From positions 1 through 33,171 of the forward strand of contig JAZQQG010000019.1 in assembly GCA_045628945.1 (NCBI GenBank): DNA of 33,171 nt, in the 5' to 3' direction. This DNA is from RGIG4034 sp045628945 (GTDB taxonomy: Bacteria > Bacillota > Clostridia > Lachnospirales > Lachnospiraceae). The notes under the pieces are model-generated. The model did not search any database and was not told the DNA's origin. It worked only from the letters and a program-made list of their open reading frames with translations. Below, in pieces: positions 8,478 to 16,824 of the stretch (its first letter is position 1; every line of letters begins with the position of its first letter). Both the position numbers and the translations under genes were made by a program.

Positions 8478-8503
8478 ACCATCAAACCTGTTCCCACACC
8501 CGG

Positions 8504-9274
8504 TCAGAGCATCTGCGTCTCAATCCCGAGCTTCTTAAGATACTCCCAGCCAAATTCAACGGCAGGGTCCCACACATCTGCGGGACGATGGGCATCCGAG
8601 CCGACTACTGCGCGAATCCCGGTCTTCGCAACTTCCTCCCAGAAGCTAAACATCGGATACATATATCGCTCGCCCTCCGGATAAGGCTTTTGTCCGCGAC
8701 GAATACCGTTCGCATTGAATTCCAAAATGGTTCCGTGCTTCACGGCCGCTTCGAGGATGATGTCCTGCGCACGCCGGCTGTTGTCATCCCAGGGAAGCTC
8801 AATAATCGAATAGATGTCCGGATGTGCCACCATCTTAAAATACCCGGTATCCAGGGCATCGGCAATGCTCTTTGCATAATCAAGAAAGCATTCCGTGCTC
8901 TTCACCAGATAGATGTTCTCCATTTTTTCATTTGCCATATAGACATGCTGACCCAGAAGCAGGTAATCAACGCCCCGCTTCTCCAAAAGCTCACGATAAT
9001 AGAAATCGTACTGCGGAAGGTACTCAATCTCGACGCCCTTCAATAGTTTCAGCTCGTCCTTATGAAGCTCGCGTTCCCGGTCCAGGGCCTCAAGGTACGG
9101 ATCCAATTCCTCGTAATCCATACGCAGAGGGAACTCGCCATAGGGAAAAGGACAATGATCCGACATTCCGAGAACCGTAATCCCCTTTTCAATGGCTGCC
9201 TGTACATATTCCGCCTCACTGCCGCAGCCATGCTTACAGCGACCGGTGTGCGTATGATAATTGTATTTTTCCAT
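8504..9274 (-). CDS. PHP-domain phosphatase, histidinol-phosphatase-like
   Basis: This 256-residue protein of the PHP (polymerase and histidinol phosphatase) superfamily uses a trinuclear metal site to hydrolyse phosphoesters. Visible metal-binding motifs in order are YHTHTGRCKHG (motif I), SDHCPFP, KGVEIEY, GQHV, VAHPD, EFNANGIRRG and the terminal GSDAHRP. These fit the HisJ/HisK histidinol-phosphatase group. No other histidine-biosynthesis gene is in the window, so a role on another sugar or polyol phosphate is possible. The ATG at 9274 is preferred, with AGGA five bases upstream; the frame extends only to a TTG a few codons earlier. The gap to the upstream permease gene is 17 bases. Confidence 0.87.
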   Translation of the reverse strand: MEKYNYHTHTGRCKHGCGSEAEYVQAAIEKGITVLGMSDHCPFPYGEFPLRMDYEELDPYLEALDRERELHKDELKLLKGVEIEYLPQYDFYYRELLEKRGVDYLLLGQHVYMANEKMENIYLVKSTECFLDYAKSIADALDTGYFKMVAHPDIYSIIELPWDDNSRRAQDIILEAAVKHGTILEFNANGIRRGQKPYPEGERYMYPMFSFWEEVAKTGIRAVVGSDAHRPADVWDPAVEFGWEYLKKLGIETQML

Positions 9275-9291
9275 AGTTTTCCTACCCAATT

Positions 9292-11712
9292 CTATTCAAT
9301 GGACTTAAGCGACTCTGCCATATTGATGCGTTTCAGCTTGAAGAACATCACGAAGTCCACAAAACAAGCAAATCCAAAAGTAAACAGGATGGCATAGAGG
9401 AAGCTGATCCCCGTAATATGCACATCAAAAGATACCATCTCAATATCAATATTAAACATAACGTAGCGATGCAGGGCAATTCCGAGGGGAATTCCGGCAA
9501 TGGCACCAAGGGCCGTCAGAACAAAGTTCTCACGGAACACATAGCTCGCCGTCTCCCAAGGGTAGAAGCCAAGCACCTTGATGGTTGCAATCTCACGCAG
9601 ACGCTCCGTAATGTTGATGTTTGTCAGGTTATACAGCACGATAAAGGCCAATGCTGCCGCACAGACAAGAACCAGCACAATGATATAGTTCAATGTCGAC
9701 ATCATTTTGCGGAACAATTCACGCGTGTCGGCATTCACTGCCACCGAGCTGACATCCGAACGATTTAAGAATTTCGCCGAGAGCACATGCTCATCCACAC
9801 CGTCCAGAACGTTTAGGTATGCCGTCCGGTATTCGGGTTCTTCTCCGCGATATGCCTCATAAAACGATGCATCGCAGTACGCATAGGCACTGAAGAAATT
9901 CTCACAGATTCCGCTAAGGGTCAGCGTCGTACTCTTTAGCTCGCTGTCGCGAATCGTAACCTTATCTCCTACCTTGAGATGCAGCTTTTCCGCCAGGTTG
10001 GCCGTTAAGACAATCTCATCCTTTTCGGGGGCCGGAATCGGAGCCTTCTTCGCGGTATGAAGATTCACCACCTGCGAAAGTGCCTCTCTCTCCTTCGGCG
10101 CAATTACAATGACGCTCTTGGTCTGGTCATCGGTCACAATCTCATAAGACGACTGGTAGATCGGTTCCATCCGCTCAATGGAGTCCGAATACTCCTCGCG
10201 AATGGCCGTTAATTTCTCTTCCGTAAGATTCTCGGTAAAATTGACCTGCTCATCATAGATCAAAATCTCTTCGTACTGACTGTCCGCTATGGTCGCAATC
10301 GAATCACGAATTCCGTAGCCGGTAATAATGAGTCCCGTGCAGCCGCCGATTCCCAGCACCATCATAATCAATCGCTTCTTATAACGAACCACATTACGAA
10401 TCGACACCTTATGCAGAAACGGAATCCGCTTCCAGAGGAAGGTGATACGCTCCAAAAGGATTCGCTTGCCGTTCTTCGGTGACTTCGGACGAATCAGGGT
10501 TGCGGGCTTCGAACGAAGCTCGTATTGTACCGAAACATACGTCGTTCCCACGGAACAGAGTAAGGATACCAGCAGTGAAATCCCGAATAATACCCAGTCA
10601 AACAAAAACTGCAGCTTGGTAAAACCGTACATCAGGCCGTAGACAATCCAGATAATCTTCGGAATCGCAAAGGACCCAAGGAAAAAACCACCGACACATC
10701 CCACAACGGCCGCCGAACCGGAGTAAATCATGTATTTGGCCATAATCGTCCCGCTGCCGTAGCCAAGTGCCTTTAAGACTCCGATCTGGGTTCGCTGCTC
10801 CTCCACCATGCGGTTCATGGTTGTTACGCACACCAACGCCGCCACCAGGAAAAAGAACACCGGGAACACAATCGCGATTCCCTCTACAATCTGGGAATCG
10901 TTCTCAAAACAGGCATAACCGACATTGGCGTTTCGGGTAAGGGTATACCCCTCAATTCCCGGGATGGGTGCGACCTTTGCGATACATTCCGCCAAAGTCT
11001 CCTCCATCTCCTCCGTATGCTTCTCTACCAGGCGGTCATACTCCTTGGTATAGATGGACGCTTTCTCTTTTAACGCCACATAGAGATCGTTATAGACCGG
11101 CTGTGCAAAGGCTTCCTTCGGAACATAGGTAAAGAAACGAATGGAACCGTTGCCCACCGAGGTGGTTCCTCGCTCATAATTCAGATAAATCGGGGAATAG
11201 GCAAGACCCACAATGGTAAAGGTCCGCTCCTTCAATCCCGCAATTCCGGCTTCCTCGTTGGAGGACGAAACCGTATAGGTCTTTCCGATGGCCGTTTCAT
11301 CGTAGTATCTGGCATCCGCCACGCATTCATTCGCAGCTTCCGGCGCCCGACCCTTGGCAATGGAGAGTCGGTTCAGGGTCTCCGTAATCGAATGCATCCG
11401 CACTACGAACTCCGTCTCCTCGTCCGAAACGATTACATCGACATAATAGGTACCTTCCGCGGCCTCCACCGCATCCAGTGCCGCAAAGGTCTCCACATCT
11501 GCCTCCCGAATCCCTAAGGGCGAGATCATTCGATAATCGTAGAGATTTAAATCCGCCAGATAATCATCGGTTGTTACGACCATTGCGCTTCGTGTGACCT
11601 TCAGTCCGGAGAAAAAACCAACTCCCAAGCCCACAATGGCCAGAATGGCCAGGTATCTTCCGAGACTTCCCTTAATCTCGCGCAATGTTGTTTTCCACAT
11701 GGATCGATTCAT
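9292..11712 (-). CDS. FtsX/MacB-like ABC transporter permease
   Basis: This permease of about 806 residues belongs to the type VII (MacB/FtsX/LolC) superfamily. Such transporters act by mechanotransmission on extracellular substrates such as lipids, peptides or peptidoglycan enzymes rather than by classic import. It has an N-terminal membrane segment (LGRYLAILAIVGLGVGFFSG), a large extracytoplasmic domain, a first FtsX core (VFPVFFFLVAALVCVTT with EEQRTQIGVLKALGYG), a second extracytoplasmic domain and a second core (ERLREIATIKVLGFYPWE). The final residues are NMAESLKSIE. The ATG at 11712 follows the ATPase stop codon by two bases, so the genes are translationally coupled; a GTG three codons earlier is the alternative. 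Confidence 0.92.
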   Translation of the reverse strand: MNRSMWKTTLREIKGSLGRYLAILAIVGLGVGFFSGLKVTRSAMVVTTDDYLADLNLYDYRMISPLGIREADVETFAALDAVEAAEGTYYVDVIVSDEETEFVVRMHSITETLNRLSIAKGRAPEAANECVADARYYDETAIGKTYTVSSSNEEAGIAGLKERTFTIVGLAYSPIYLNYERGTTSVGNGSIRFFTYVPKEAFAQPVYNDLYVALKEKASIYTKEYDRLVEKHTEEMEETLAECIAKVAPIPGIEGYTLTRNANVGYACFENDSQIVEGIAIVFPVFFFLVAALVCVTTMNRMVEEQRTQIGVLKALGYGSGTIMAKYMIYSGSAAVVGCVGGFFLGSFAIPKIIWIVYGLMYGFTKLQFLFDWVLFGISLLVSLLCSVGTTYVSVQYELRSKPATLIRPKSPKNGKRILLERITFLWKRIPFLHKVSIRNVVRYKKRLIMMVLGIGGCTGLIITGYGIRDSIATIADSQYEEILIYDEQVNFTENLTEEKLTAIREEYSDSIERMEPIYQSSYEIVTDDQTKSVIVIAPKEREALSQVVNLHTAKKAPIPAPEKDEIVLTANLAEKLHLKVGDKVTIRDSELKSTTLTLSGICENFFSAYAYCDASFYEAYRGEEPEYRTAYLNVLDGVDEHVLSAKFLNRSDVSSVAVNADTRELFRKMMSTLNYIIVLVLVCAAALAFIVLYNLTNINITERLREIATIKVLGFYPWETASYVFRENFVLTALGAIAGIPLGIALHRYVMFNIDIEMVSFDVHITGISFLYAILFTFGFACFVDFVMFFKLKRINMAESLKSIE

Positions 11713-11714
11713 AA

Positions 11715-12416
11715 TTACCACTCTATCTCTTCTACAGGAGTTACTGTCTCATTCAGCTCTTCGCTTACAATCGTACCGCTCTTCACGCGGATTACGCGGT
11801 CTGCCATCGCCGTTAGCGCCTGGTTATGCGTAATAACAACCACGGTCATGCCGGTCTTACGACAGGTATCCTGTAATATTTTCAATACTTGTTTACCGGT
11901 CTGATAATCCAGAGCACCGGTAGGTTCGTCGCACAATAAAAGCTTCGGATTCTTGGCAAGGGCTCTGGCAATCGCCACACGCTGCTGCTCGCCGCCGGAG
12001 AGCTGCGCCGGAAAGTTCTGAGCACGCTCCTTAAGCCCCACAAGAGTCAACACCTCCATGGAGTCCATGGGTTCCTTGCAGATCTGCGAAGCCAGCTCGA
12101 CATTCTCAAGTGCCGTCAGGTTCTGCACCAGATTATAGAACTGAAAAACGAATCCGACATCATGACGGCGATACGCGGTCAGCTTCTTCGACGAATACGC
12201 AGACACCTGATTCCCATCCAGCATAACGGTTCCCTCCGACAGGGTATCCATACCGCCGAGAATATTCAGAATCGTCGTTTTGCCGGCACCGGAGGCCCCG
12301 ACAATAACACAGAACTCTCCCTTCTCAATCGAGAAGTTCACATCCCGCAGTGCGTCGATGTCCACCTCGCCCATATGATATCGTTTTTTCACATTCGTGA
12401 ATTCCACATAACTCAT
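11715..12416 (-). CDS. ABC transporter ATP-binding protein, LolD/MacB type
   Basis: This 233-residue ATPase is the partner of the FtsX-type permease encoded immediately downstream. It has Walker A GASGAGKTT, Q-loop region FVFQFYNLVQNLTALENVEL, signature LSGGEQQRVAIARAL, Walker B LLLCDEPTGALD and the H-loop VVITHN. The YNLVQNLTALENV segment is typical of the LolD/MacB/YtrE group. The ATG at 12416 (MSYVEFTNVKKRYH) has AGGTGA just upstream; the frame remains open further upstream without a plausible start. It lies 82 bases after the SGNH-hydrolase lipoprotein gene with no terminator between, so a lipoprotein or cell-surface link is plausible but not shown. Confidence 0.95.
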   Translation of the reverse strand: MSYVEFTNVKKRYHMGEVDIDALRDVNFSIEKGEFCVIVGASGAGKTTILNILGGMDTLSEGTVMLDGNQVSAYSSKKLTAYRRHDVGFVFQFYNLVQNLTALENVELASQICKEPMDSMEVLTLVGLKERAQNFPAQLSGGEQQRVAIARALAKNPKLLLCDEPTGALDYQTGKQVLKILQDTCRKTGMTVVVITHNQALTAMADRVIRVKSGTIVSEELNETVTPVEEIEW

Positions 12417-12498
12417 TTTATCACCTGTATTCCTATCGTATGTATTGTTCGCTTGGACGCCGAACCGATCGGCGAGCCCGCGCATATTTTTCTCAGAG

Positions 12499-13755
12499 TT
12501 ACGGCACAATGCCCAAACAAAGCACTTCAAACTTCAGATTCTCGCATCCTTCGGCCATACGAATCTCCACCGAATGCAATCCGCTTTCCTTGGCTCTCGT
12601 AATCCGAACCGGCACGGGATTGTACCAGCCGCCGGGGGTATTGCCGTCTAACGTCATGCAACGCTCGCCGTCCACATACACCTCTGCCGTTCCGTACTGA
12701 TTGCTATTCGTATTGCGGTATACCAGATAGAGCGCACAGCCCTCATAGGTAAAGGTCATCGGCTCCGAACCCGATTCATGCATCCAACCGTCCGGGAAAT
12801 TCTCGTGCTTCGTTCCGATGGCAAAAGAACCATACTCCACATCCCGGATCGTCTCGGGATTCTGCGCATTGTCCACCGGAATCAGGGCCGTGTGGTCAAA
12901 GCCCTTGTTCGTTTTCTCGGGAATCACGTATTCCTCATCCCACTGCGCCGCATCGGCCAGCTGAATTGCGTGAATAATAAACTTCGCATACATCGACTGT
13001 CCCCACTCATTCGGGTGGGACTCGTCCTTCGACCAATCCTTCCAACGGATGGTTCCGTCCTCCAGATAGCTCCAGATGGCGTTTTTCATGCTGATGCCGG
13101 TCAGATCGTAATAGAAGCGCGTCAGGTTGTGGTCGTTCTGCATGGTATATCCGCTCTCTATAATGGAAAAAAGCAGAATCACCGCAGGCGCATTGTCCTG
13201 CATCAGACATTTGCGCACCAAACTCTCGTATCCCGTAAAGTCACCGTTCAGGTCCCCGTCATTTACAGAAAATTCGATAAAAACCACATCCGGCTTCGCG
13301 GGAAACAGCTCTTTATCGGAGCGAATCAGTCCAAGCAAGGACGGGGTTCCGCTTAATCCGGCATTCACACAATGCACATTCTCCCCCGTGCCGTACTCTT
13401 TTGCAAAAAAGTCCGTCACAAGCTTCGCGAAGTTCTCCGTCGTCCCAGAATTATAACCGTAGGTAATCGATCCCCCGATAAACCCGAGAGTGACATCTTC
13501 CCCGCTTCGTGCCTTCTCGATCACTTTCTTCAAGCGGTAATTATTGCCCTGTGCCAACAGAGAATTCTCAATCATATTCTGTTCCATTGCCATCTGCGGA
13601 TCCAAGATTGTCTCTTCCATCCCATCGTCCTCCGTTTCCTTCCCTGTTGCAGGCTCCGATTCTGCAGGCTGTTTCTCCTTTTGGGAGGCACAGGCAGTCA
13701 TGCCGAATACCAATATCATAATAAGTAAAAAGACCATTCCTCTTCTTTTATACAT
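12499..13755 (-). CDS. SGNH/GDSL hydrolase lipoprotein with C-terminal beta domain
   Basis: This is a 418-residue predicted surface lipoprotein. The signal is hydrophobic with a lipobox ending FGMTACAS. The SGNH esterase blocks are visible: block I GFIGGSITYGYNSG with the nucleophile Ser, block III VVFIEFSVNDGD with the Asn, and block V DESHPNEWGQ with the catalytic Asp and His. The C-terminal region from about residue 290 (GSFAIGTKHENFPDGWMH) is beta-rich, like an accessory carbohydrate-binding domain. Deacetylation of xylan, exopolysaccharide or peptidoglycan is an inference from family members. The ATG at 13755 is chosen because GGGAGGA precedes it; the open frame extends upstream into the promoter. 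It is the first gene of a six-gene run. Confidence 0.88.
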   Translation of the reverse strand: MYKRRGMVFLLIMILVFGMTACASQKEKQPAESEPATGKETEDDGMEETILDPQMAMEQNMIENSLLAQGNNYRLKKVIEKARSGEDVTLGFIGGSITYGYNSGTTENFAKLVTDFFAKEYGTGENVHCVNAGLSGTPSLLGLIRSDKELFPAKPDVVFIEFSVNDGDLNGDFTGYESLVRKCLMQDNAPAVILLFSIIESGYTMQNDHNLTRFYYDLTGISMKNAIWSYLEDGTIRWKDWSKDESHPNEWGQSMYAKFIIHAIQLADAAQWDEEYVIPEKTNKGFDHTALIPVDNAQNPETIRDVEYGSFAIGTKHENFPDGWMHESGSEPMTFTYEGCALYLVYRNTNSNQYGTAEVYVDGERCMTLDGNTPGGWYNPVPVRITRAKESGLHSVEIRMAEGCENLKFEVLCLGIVP

Positions 13756-13782
13756 AGAGTTCCTCCCGCAATAAGCGCCACC

Positions 13783-13791
13783 ATTATAGCA
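13783..13791 (-). promoter_or_regulatory. Candidate extended -10 promoter of the SGNH-hydrolase operon
   Basis: The minus strand reads TGCTATAAT: a perfect -10 with an upstream TG extension, 27 bases before the ATG. No good -35 hexamer is found at 16-18 bases spacing, which is acceptable for extended -10 promoters. Confidence 0.5.
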
Positions 13792-13892
13792 CGAGGTAAG
13801 AATAACATATGCATATATATTAAGAAAAGAGAAGATTTTATGCCGAAAGTATTTCTTTTTTGCATATCTTCGCAAAAAACCGAATTCTATCC

Positions 13893-13921
13893 TTGCGCAA
13901 TTATTAAATTTCTGTTAAAAT
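13893..13921 (+). promoter_or_regulatory. Candidate promoter of the first zinc-ribbon protein
   Basis: TTGCGC (13893-13898) and TAAAAT (13916-13921) are 17 bases apart and lie 57 bases before the ATG. The -35 is a poor match; the -10 matches five of six positions. Confidence 0.4.
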
Positions 13922-13977
13922 TTTCCCGTATAAAAAGCAGGGAATGTTCCCAATAATAATTCCAGGAGGAAAGAAAA

Positions 13978-14505
13978 ATGTTTTGTCCTAATTGTGGTGG
14001 TCAGGCACCTGATGGTGCAAATGTATGTCCTAACTGCGGTAAGCCTTTAAACGGTGCTCCTGTAGCTCCTCAGTTCAACGGTGCTCCTATGGGCGCTCCT
14101 ATGGGTGCTGCTCCTATGGCTAACAAGCCCAGCGCTGCGAACTCCATCGGCCTTGTTTGCGGTATCTGCTCTATCGTTATTGCAATCATCGGCGGTATCT
14201 GCTGGGGTGTAATCGGTGCTACGATCGCTCTTGTTCTTGCTATTGTAGGTATTGTATTCTCTACCATGGCTAAGAAGGAGAACGGAACCGGTACCGGCGC
14301 ACTTGTTTGCTCCGTAATCGGTATTGTATTTGCTTGTATCTTCGAGCTTGGTTGTATGGTATGCGGTTGCTCCGCTGAGCAGAGCGCTAAGAAGTTAGGC
14401 GGAAGTGCTAAGGGTATTGGTTGTACCGGTATCTGTGGCGCAGCTTGCACCGTAGACAATGAAGCTAAGAAGTATAACAAAGAGCTTAACGATCTTTTTA
14501 GATAA
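13978..14505 (+). CDS. Zinc-ribbon membrane protein (paralogue A)
   Basis: This 175-residue protein begins with a zinc ribbon (C3-x2-C6 and C17-x2-C20, MFCPNCGGQA...VCPNCGKPL). A Gly/Ala/Pro/Met-rich linker follows (about 24-55). Glycine-rich hydrophobic segments come next (about 57-97 and 107-131), resembling the DUF4190 group of small membrane proteins. The tail is unusually cysteine-rich (MVCGCS, GCTGICGAAC) and ends KELNDLFR. Function is unknown; the zinc ribbon is expected in the cytosol. CCAGGAGG precedes the ATG, codons in the linker are strongly biased to T-ending forms, and a perfect terminator follows. These features suggest a single-gene, well-expressed transcript. It is similar to the protein at 15495-16190. 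Confidence 0.85.
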   Translation: MFCPNCGGQAPDGANVCPNCGKPLNGAPVAPQFNGAPMGAPMGAAPMANKPSAANSIGLVCGICSIVIAIIGGICWGVIGATIALVLAIVGIVFSTMAKKENGTGTGALVCSVIGIVFACIFELGCMVCGCSAEQSAKKLGGSAKGIGCTGICGAACTVDNEAKKYNKELNDLFR

Positions 14506-14530
14506 TTTTGTATCGAATTTGTCGTTAACC

Positions 14531-14562
14531 AAGGACTGTTGCAATTGCAACAGTCCTTTTTT
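14531..14562 (+). terminator. Rho-independent terminator after zinc-ribbon protein A
   Basis: A perfect 28-base palindrome (14531-14558, half-site AAGGACTGTTGCA) ends in a run of T to 14562. It separates zinc-ribbon gene A from lgt. Confidence 0.9.
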
Positions 14563-14607
14563 CATGCTATGATTCATGTGAGTAAAAAATCACACGGAGG
14601 TTTTTCC

Positions 14608-15423
14608 ATGTTCCCGTTTCTCTCTATTTTCGGACTGATTGATCTGCCCCTTTACAGTACGCTGTTTATGGCCGGCTTCTTTATCGTTGCCTTTGCACTT
14701 CGTCCCGCTGCCAAGCGCTTCGGTCTTCAGACCATGGATGGCTTCTGCGGTCATCTTTTTGCGGGAATCGGTCTGGTCATCGGTGCCAAAGCGATGTACT
14801 TTTTTACCAAGGTACCCTGGGTCGTAACCCATTGGAGTCACTTCGTGTCCGCATGGAAAGCGGATTGGATGTATACGGTCGGCTACCTGTTCGGCGGTCT
14901 CGTTTTCTACGGCGGTCTGATCGGTGGCGTTCTCGGAATCATTATCTACTGCAAGGCCTTCAAGGTTCGTTTCGCACCTTACATGGAATTCTACGCACCT
15001 GCCATTCCTTTCATGCATGCCTTCGGTCGTATCGGTTGCTTCTGCGCCGGCTGTTGCTACGGTATCGAATACCATGGCCCCCTTGCCGTGCAGTTCCCGT
15101 ATAATGAGCTGGTTCCGGAGCTGAATGAGGTTCCCCGCTTCCCGGTACAGTTGTTTGAGGCAGGCTTAAACTTCCTGATGGCCGGCATTCTCTTTTTCCT
15201 GTATAAAAAAGTAAAAACCAAGCGCGGTCAGCTGCTCGGTATCTACATCTGCTATTACACCGTTGCCCGTTTCTGTCTGGAATTCCTGCGCGGAGACGAG
15301 ATTCGCGGTACGGCCGGTTGGATTTCTACCTCTCAGGTTATCTCCTTCTTACTCATTCCCATCGGTCTGTTCTTACTCTTCGGTGGTGCAGAGAAGCTTC
15401 TTGTACGCAGAGAGAAGATATAG
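14608..15423 (+). CDS. lgt: Prolipoprotein diacylglyceryl transferase
   Basis: Lgt transfers diacylglycerol from phosphatidylglycerol to the lipobox cysteine of prelipoproteins at the membrane, the first step of lipoprotein maturation. The 271-residue protein has seven or so hydrophobic segments. The family signature reads HAFGRIGCFCAGCCYG (residues 137-152), including the conserved Arg141 and the Cys-rich extension common in the Firmicutes variant. The second Arg-containing segment, ARFCLEFLRGDE, is also present. The ATG at 14608 has CACGGAGG seven bases upstream; the frame extends upstream only into the preceding terminator. The gene has its own short transcript region between two zinc-ribbon paralogues. 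Several predicted lipoproteins in the window are potential substrates. Confidence 0.92.
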   Translation: MFPFLSIFGLIDLPLYSTLFMAGFFIVAFALRPAAKRFGLQTMDGFCGHLFAGIGLVIGAKAMYFFTKVPWVVTHWSHFVSAWKADWMYTVGYLFGGLVFYGGLIGGVLGIIIYCKAFKVRFAPYMEFYAPAIPFMHAFGRIGCFCAGCCYGIEYHGPLAVQFPYNELVPELNEVPRFPVQLFEAGLNFLMAGILFFLYKKVKTKRGQLLGIYICYYTVARFCLEFLRGDEIRGTAGWISTSQVISFLLIPIGLFLLFGGAEKLLVRREKI

Positions 15424-15494
15424 TACAATAAACCCGAATGTAGTGTGTGACTGATCACACTTCTATAGACTTATATTTCCAGGAGGAAAAAATC

Positions 15495-16190
15495 ATGTTT
15501 TGTCCCAATTGTGGATCTCAGGCTCCGGACGGTTCTGCTGTCTGCCCCGCTTGCGGTAAGTCCTTCCCGGCATCCGCTGTAGCACCTCAGAGTGCACCTC
15601 AGTACATTCCGCCTACACAACAGGCACCCCAGTACATTCCGCCTACACAGCAGGCACCCCAGTTCGGCGGTCCCGCTCCTCAGGCTCCTCAGTTCGGCGG
15701 TCCTGCTCCGCAGTTCGGCGCTCCGATTTATATGGCTCCTCAGGGAATGGCTCCCTACGCTGCTCCCGTTCAGGCTCCCCGCTCCGCAGGTGCTTGTGGC
15801 GGTCTCGGACTTGCCTGCGGCATCCTTTCTCTGATTCTTGGCATTCTCGGTGGTTTCACCTTTGGTCTGATCGGTGCTTCCATCGGTCTTGCCCTTGGCA
15901 TCATTGGTCTGGTTCTGGCGATTGTCGCTAAGAAGAGAAGCGGCGGCGCAACAGGTGCTCTTGTATGCAATATCTTAGGTTTGGTTTTCTGCCTGATCTT
16001 CGAAATTTCCTGTGGCATCTACTGCGGCGCATATACGGGCAACCGCAATTATGATCGCCTGAATTCCGTAACCGGCGGTCGTGCGGATCGTTACAATGCC
16101 GGTGTATACGGATGTGTCGGTATTGCTTGCAACCTGACCTCGGACGGTACGGCGGATGAAGTGAACAGCCTGCATCTGTTGGATTTCTAA
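15495..16190 (+). CDS. Zinc-ribbon membrane protein (paralogue B) with repeat-rich linker
   Basis: This 231-residue paralogue of the protein at 13978-14505 has the same zinc ribbon spacing (C3, C6, C17, C20). Its linker (about 26-95) is longer and low in complexity, built from QYIPPTQQAP and QFGGPAPQ repeats. Glycine-rich membrane segments follow (GGLGLACGILSLILGILGGF, then a second and third). It ends with a soluble tail rich in Tyr/Asn and then TADEVNSLHLLDF. Function is unknown. The start at 15495 has CCAGGAGG eight bases upstream, nearly the same leader as paralogue A. A hairpin terminator follows. The linker repeats suggest a flexible tether; that is inference. Confidence 0.83.
   Translation: MFCPNCGSQAPDGSAVCPACGKSFPASAVAPQSAPQYIPPTQQAPQYIPPTQQAPQFGGPAPQAPQFGGPAPQFGAPIYMAPQGMAPYAAPVQAPRSAGACGGLGLACGILSLILGILGGFTFGLIGASIGLALGIIGLVLAIVAKKRSGGATGALVCNILGLVFCLIFEISCGIYCGAYTGNRNYDRLNSVTGGRADRYNAGVYGCVGIACNLTSDGTADEVNSLHLLDF
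15601..15660 (+). repeat. Two tandem 30-bp repeats in the linker of paralogue B
   Basis: Units 15601-15630 and 15631-15660 differ at one base and encode QYIPPTQQAP twice, in frame. They continue into a degenerate run encoding QFGGPAPQ-like units to about 15725. Confidence 0.9.
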
Positions 16191-16234
16191 AAGGACGGAA
16201 TCACCCCGGCTATCGGAAATACGATTGAAAATAC

Positions 16235-16280
16235 AAACAGGAGGAATCGATTACTCGACTCCTCCTGTTTTTTCTTTTTT
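16235..16280 (+). terminator. Rho-independent terminator after zinc-ribbon protein B
   Basis: AAACAGGAGG (16235-16244) pairs with CCTCCTGTTT (16261-16270), with a nearly complete inner extension and a TTAC loop. TTTCTTTTTT follows. It lies 45 bases after the stop codon. Confidence 0.88.
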
Positions 16281-16352
16281 CTCTATAATTGTCAATATTT
16301 CTATAGTTGTCAACGTCGGACTTTGGCCGAACGCTCCCTACACAAAGGCACT

Positions 16353-16802
16353 CTACGCCAGCTGATCCGAATCCAACAGAATCGTAAAGGGTCCGGAATT
16401 TAAGAGGCTGACCTGCATACTCGCACCAAAGGAACCGGTCTCCGTATGATACCCTTCCGCACGACACTTTTCGATGATGTACTCATACATCTCGTTGGCC
16501 ATTCCCGGATCTCCCGCCTCAAAGAAGGACGGACGGTTTCCTTTCTTATAATCCGCATACAGCGTGAACTGCGAAATCAGTAAAAGAGAACCGTTTACAT
16601 CCCGAAGGGAAATATTAATCTTGCCGTTCTCATCCTCGAAGATACGCAATCCCAGCATCTTCTTAATCATTTTATCCGCAATCTCACGGGTATCGGTCTG
16701 CGATATTCCCACCAATACCATATATCCCTGCTCGATCTTACCGATGACCTCTCCGTCCACGGCTACCGATGCATGTTTTACTCGCTGTACTACGAAACGC
16801 AT
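16353..16802 (-). CDS. dtd: D-aminoacyl-tRNA deacylase
   Basis: Dtd hydrolyses D-aminoacyl-tRNAs (and Gly mischarged on tRNA(Ala)) to keep D-amino acids out of protein. The 149-residue length is standard. It begins MRFVVQRVKHASVAVDGEV. Family motifs are GSLLLISQFTLYAD (71-84; conserved Ser77 and Thr80) and the C-terminal SFGASMQVSLLNSGPFT (124-140), where the cross-subunit Gly-Pro reads GPF instead of the usual GPV. It lies 22 bases downstream of the GH3 gene on the same strand, so it is probably transcribed with it; the pairing has no obvious functional logic. Confidence 0.95.
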   Translation of the reverse strand: MRFVVQRVKHASVAVDGEVIGKIEQGYMVLVGISQTDTREIADKMIKKMLGLRIFEDENGKINISLRDVNGSLLLISQFTLYADYKKGNRPSFFEAGDPGMANEMYEYIIEKCRAEGYHTETGSFGASMQVSLLNSGPFTILLDSDQLA

Positions 16803-16824
16803 AACGCTGTCACCTCATGCTTTT

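Noticed and set aside
14539..14607. Longer lgt reading frame starting at a TTG in the preceding terminator
   Set aside because: It would begin inside the terminator hairpin; the ATG at 14608 has a good Shine-Dalgarno and matches the family N-terminus.
15446..15459. CRP-like half-sites TGTGA-N4-TCACA upstream of zinc-ribbon paralogue B
   Set aside because: The spacing is four bases, not the six CRP requires, and classical CRP control is not expected in Clostridia. It may be only a small hairpin after lgt.
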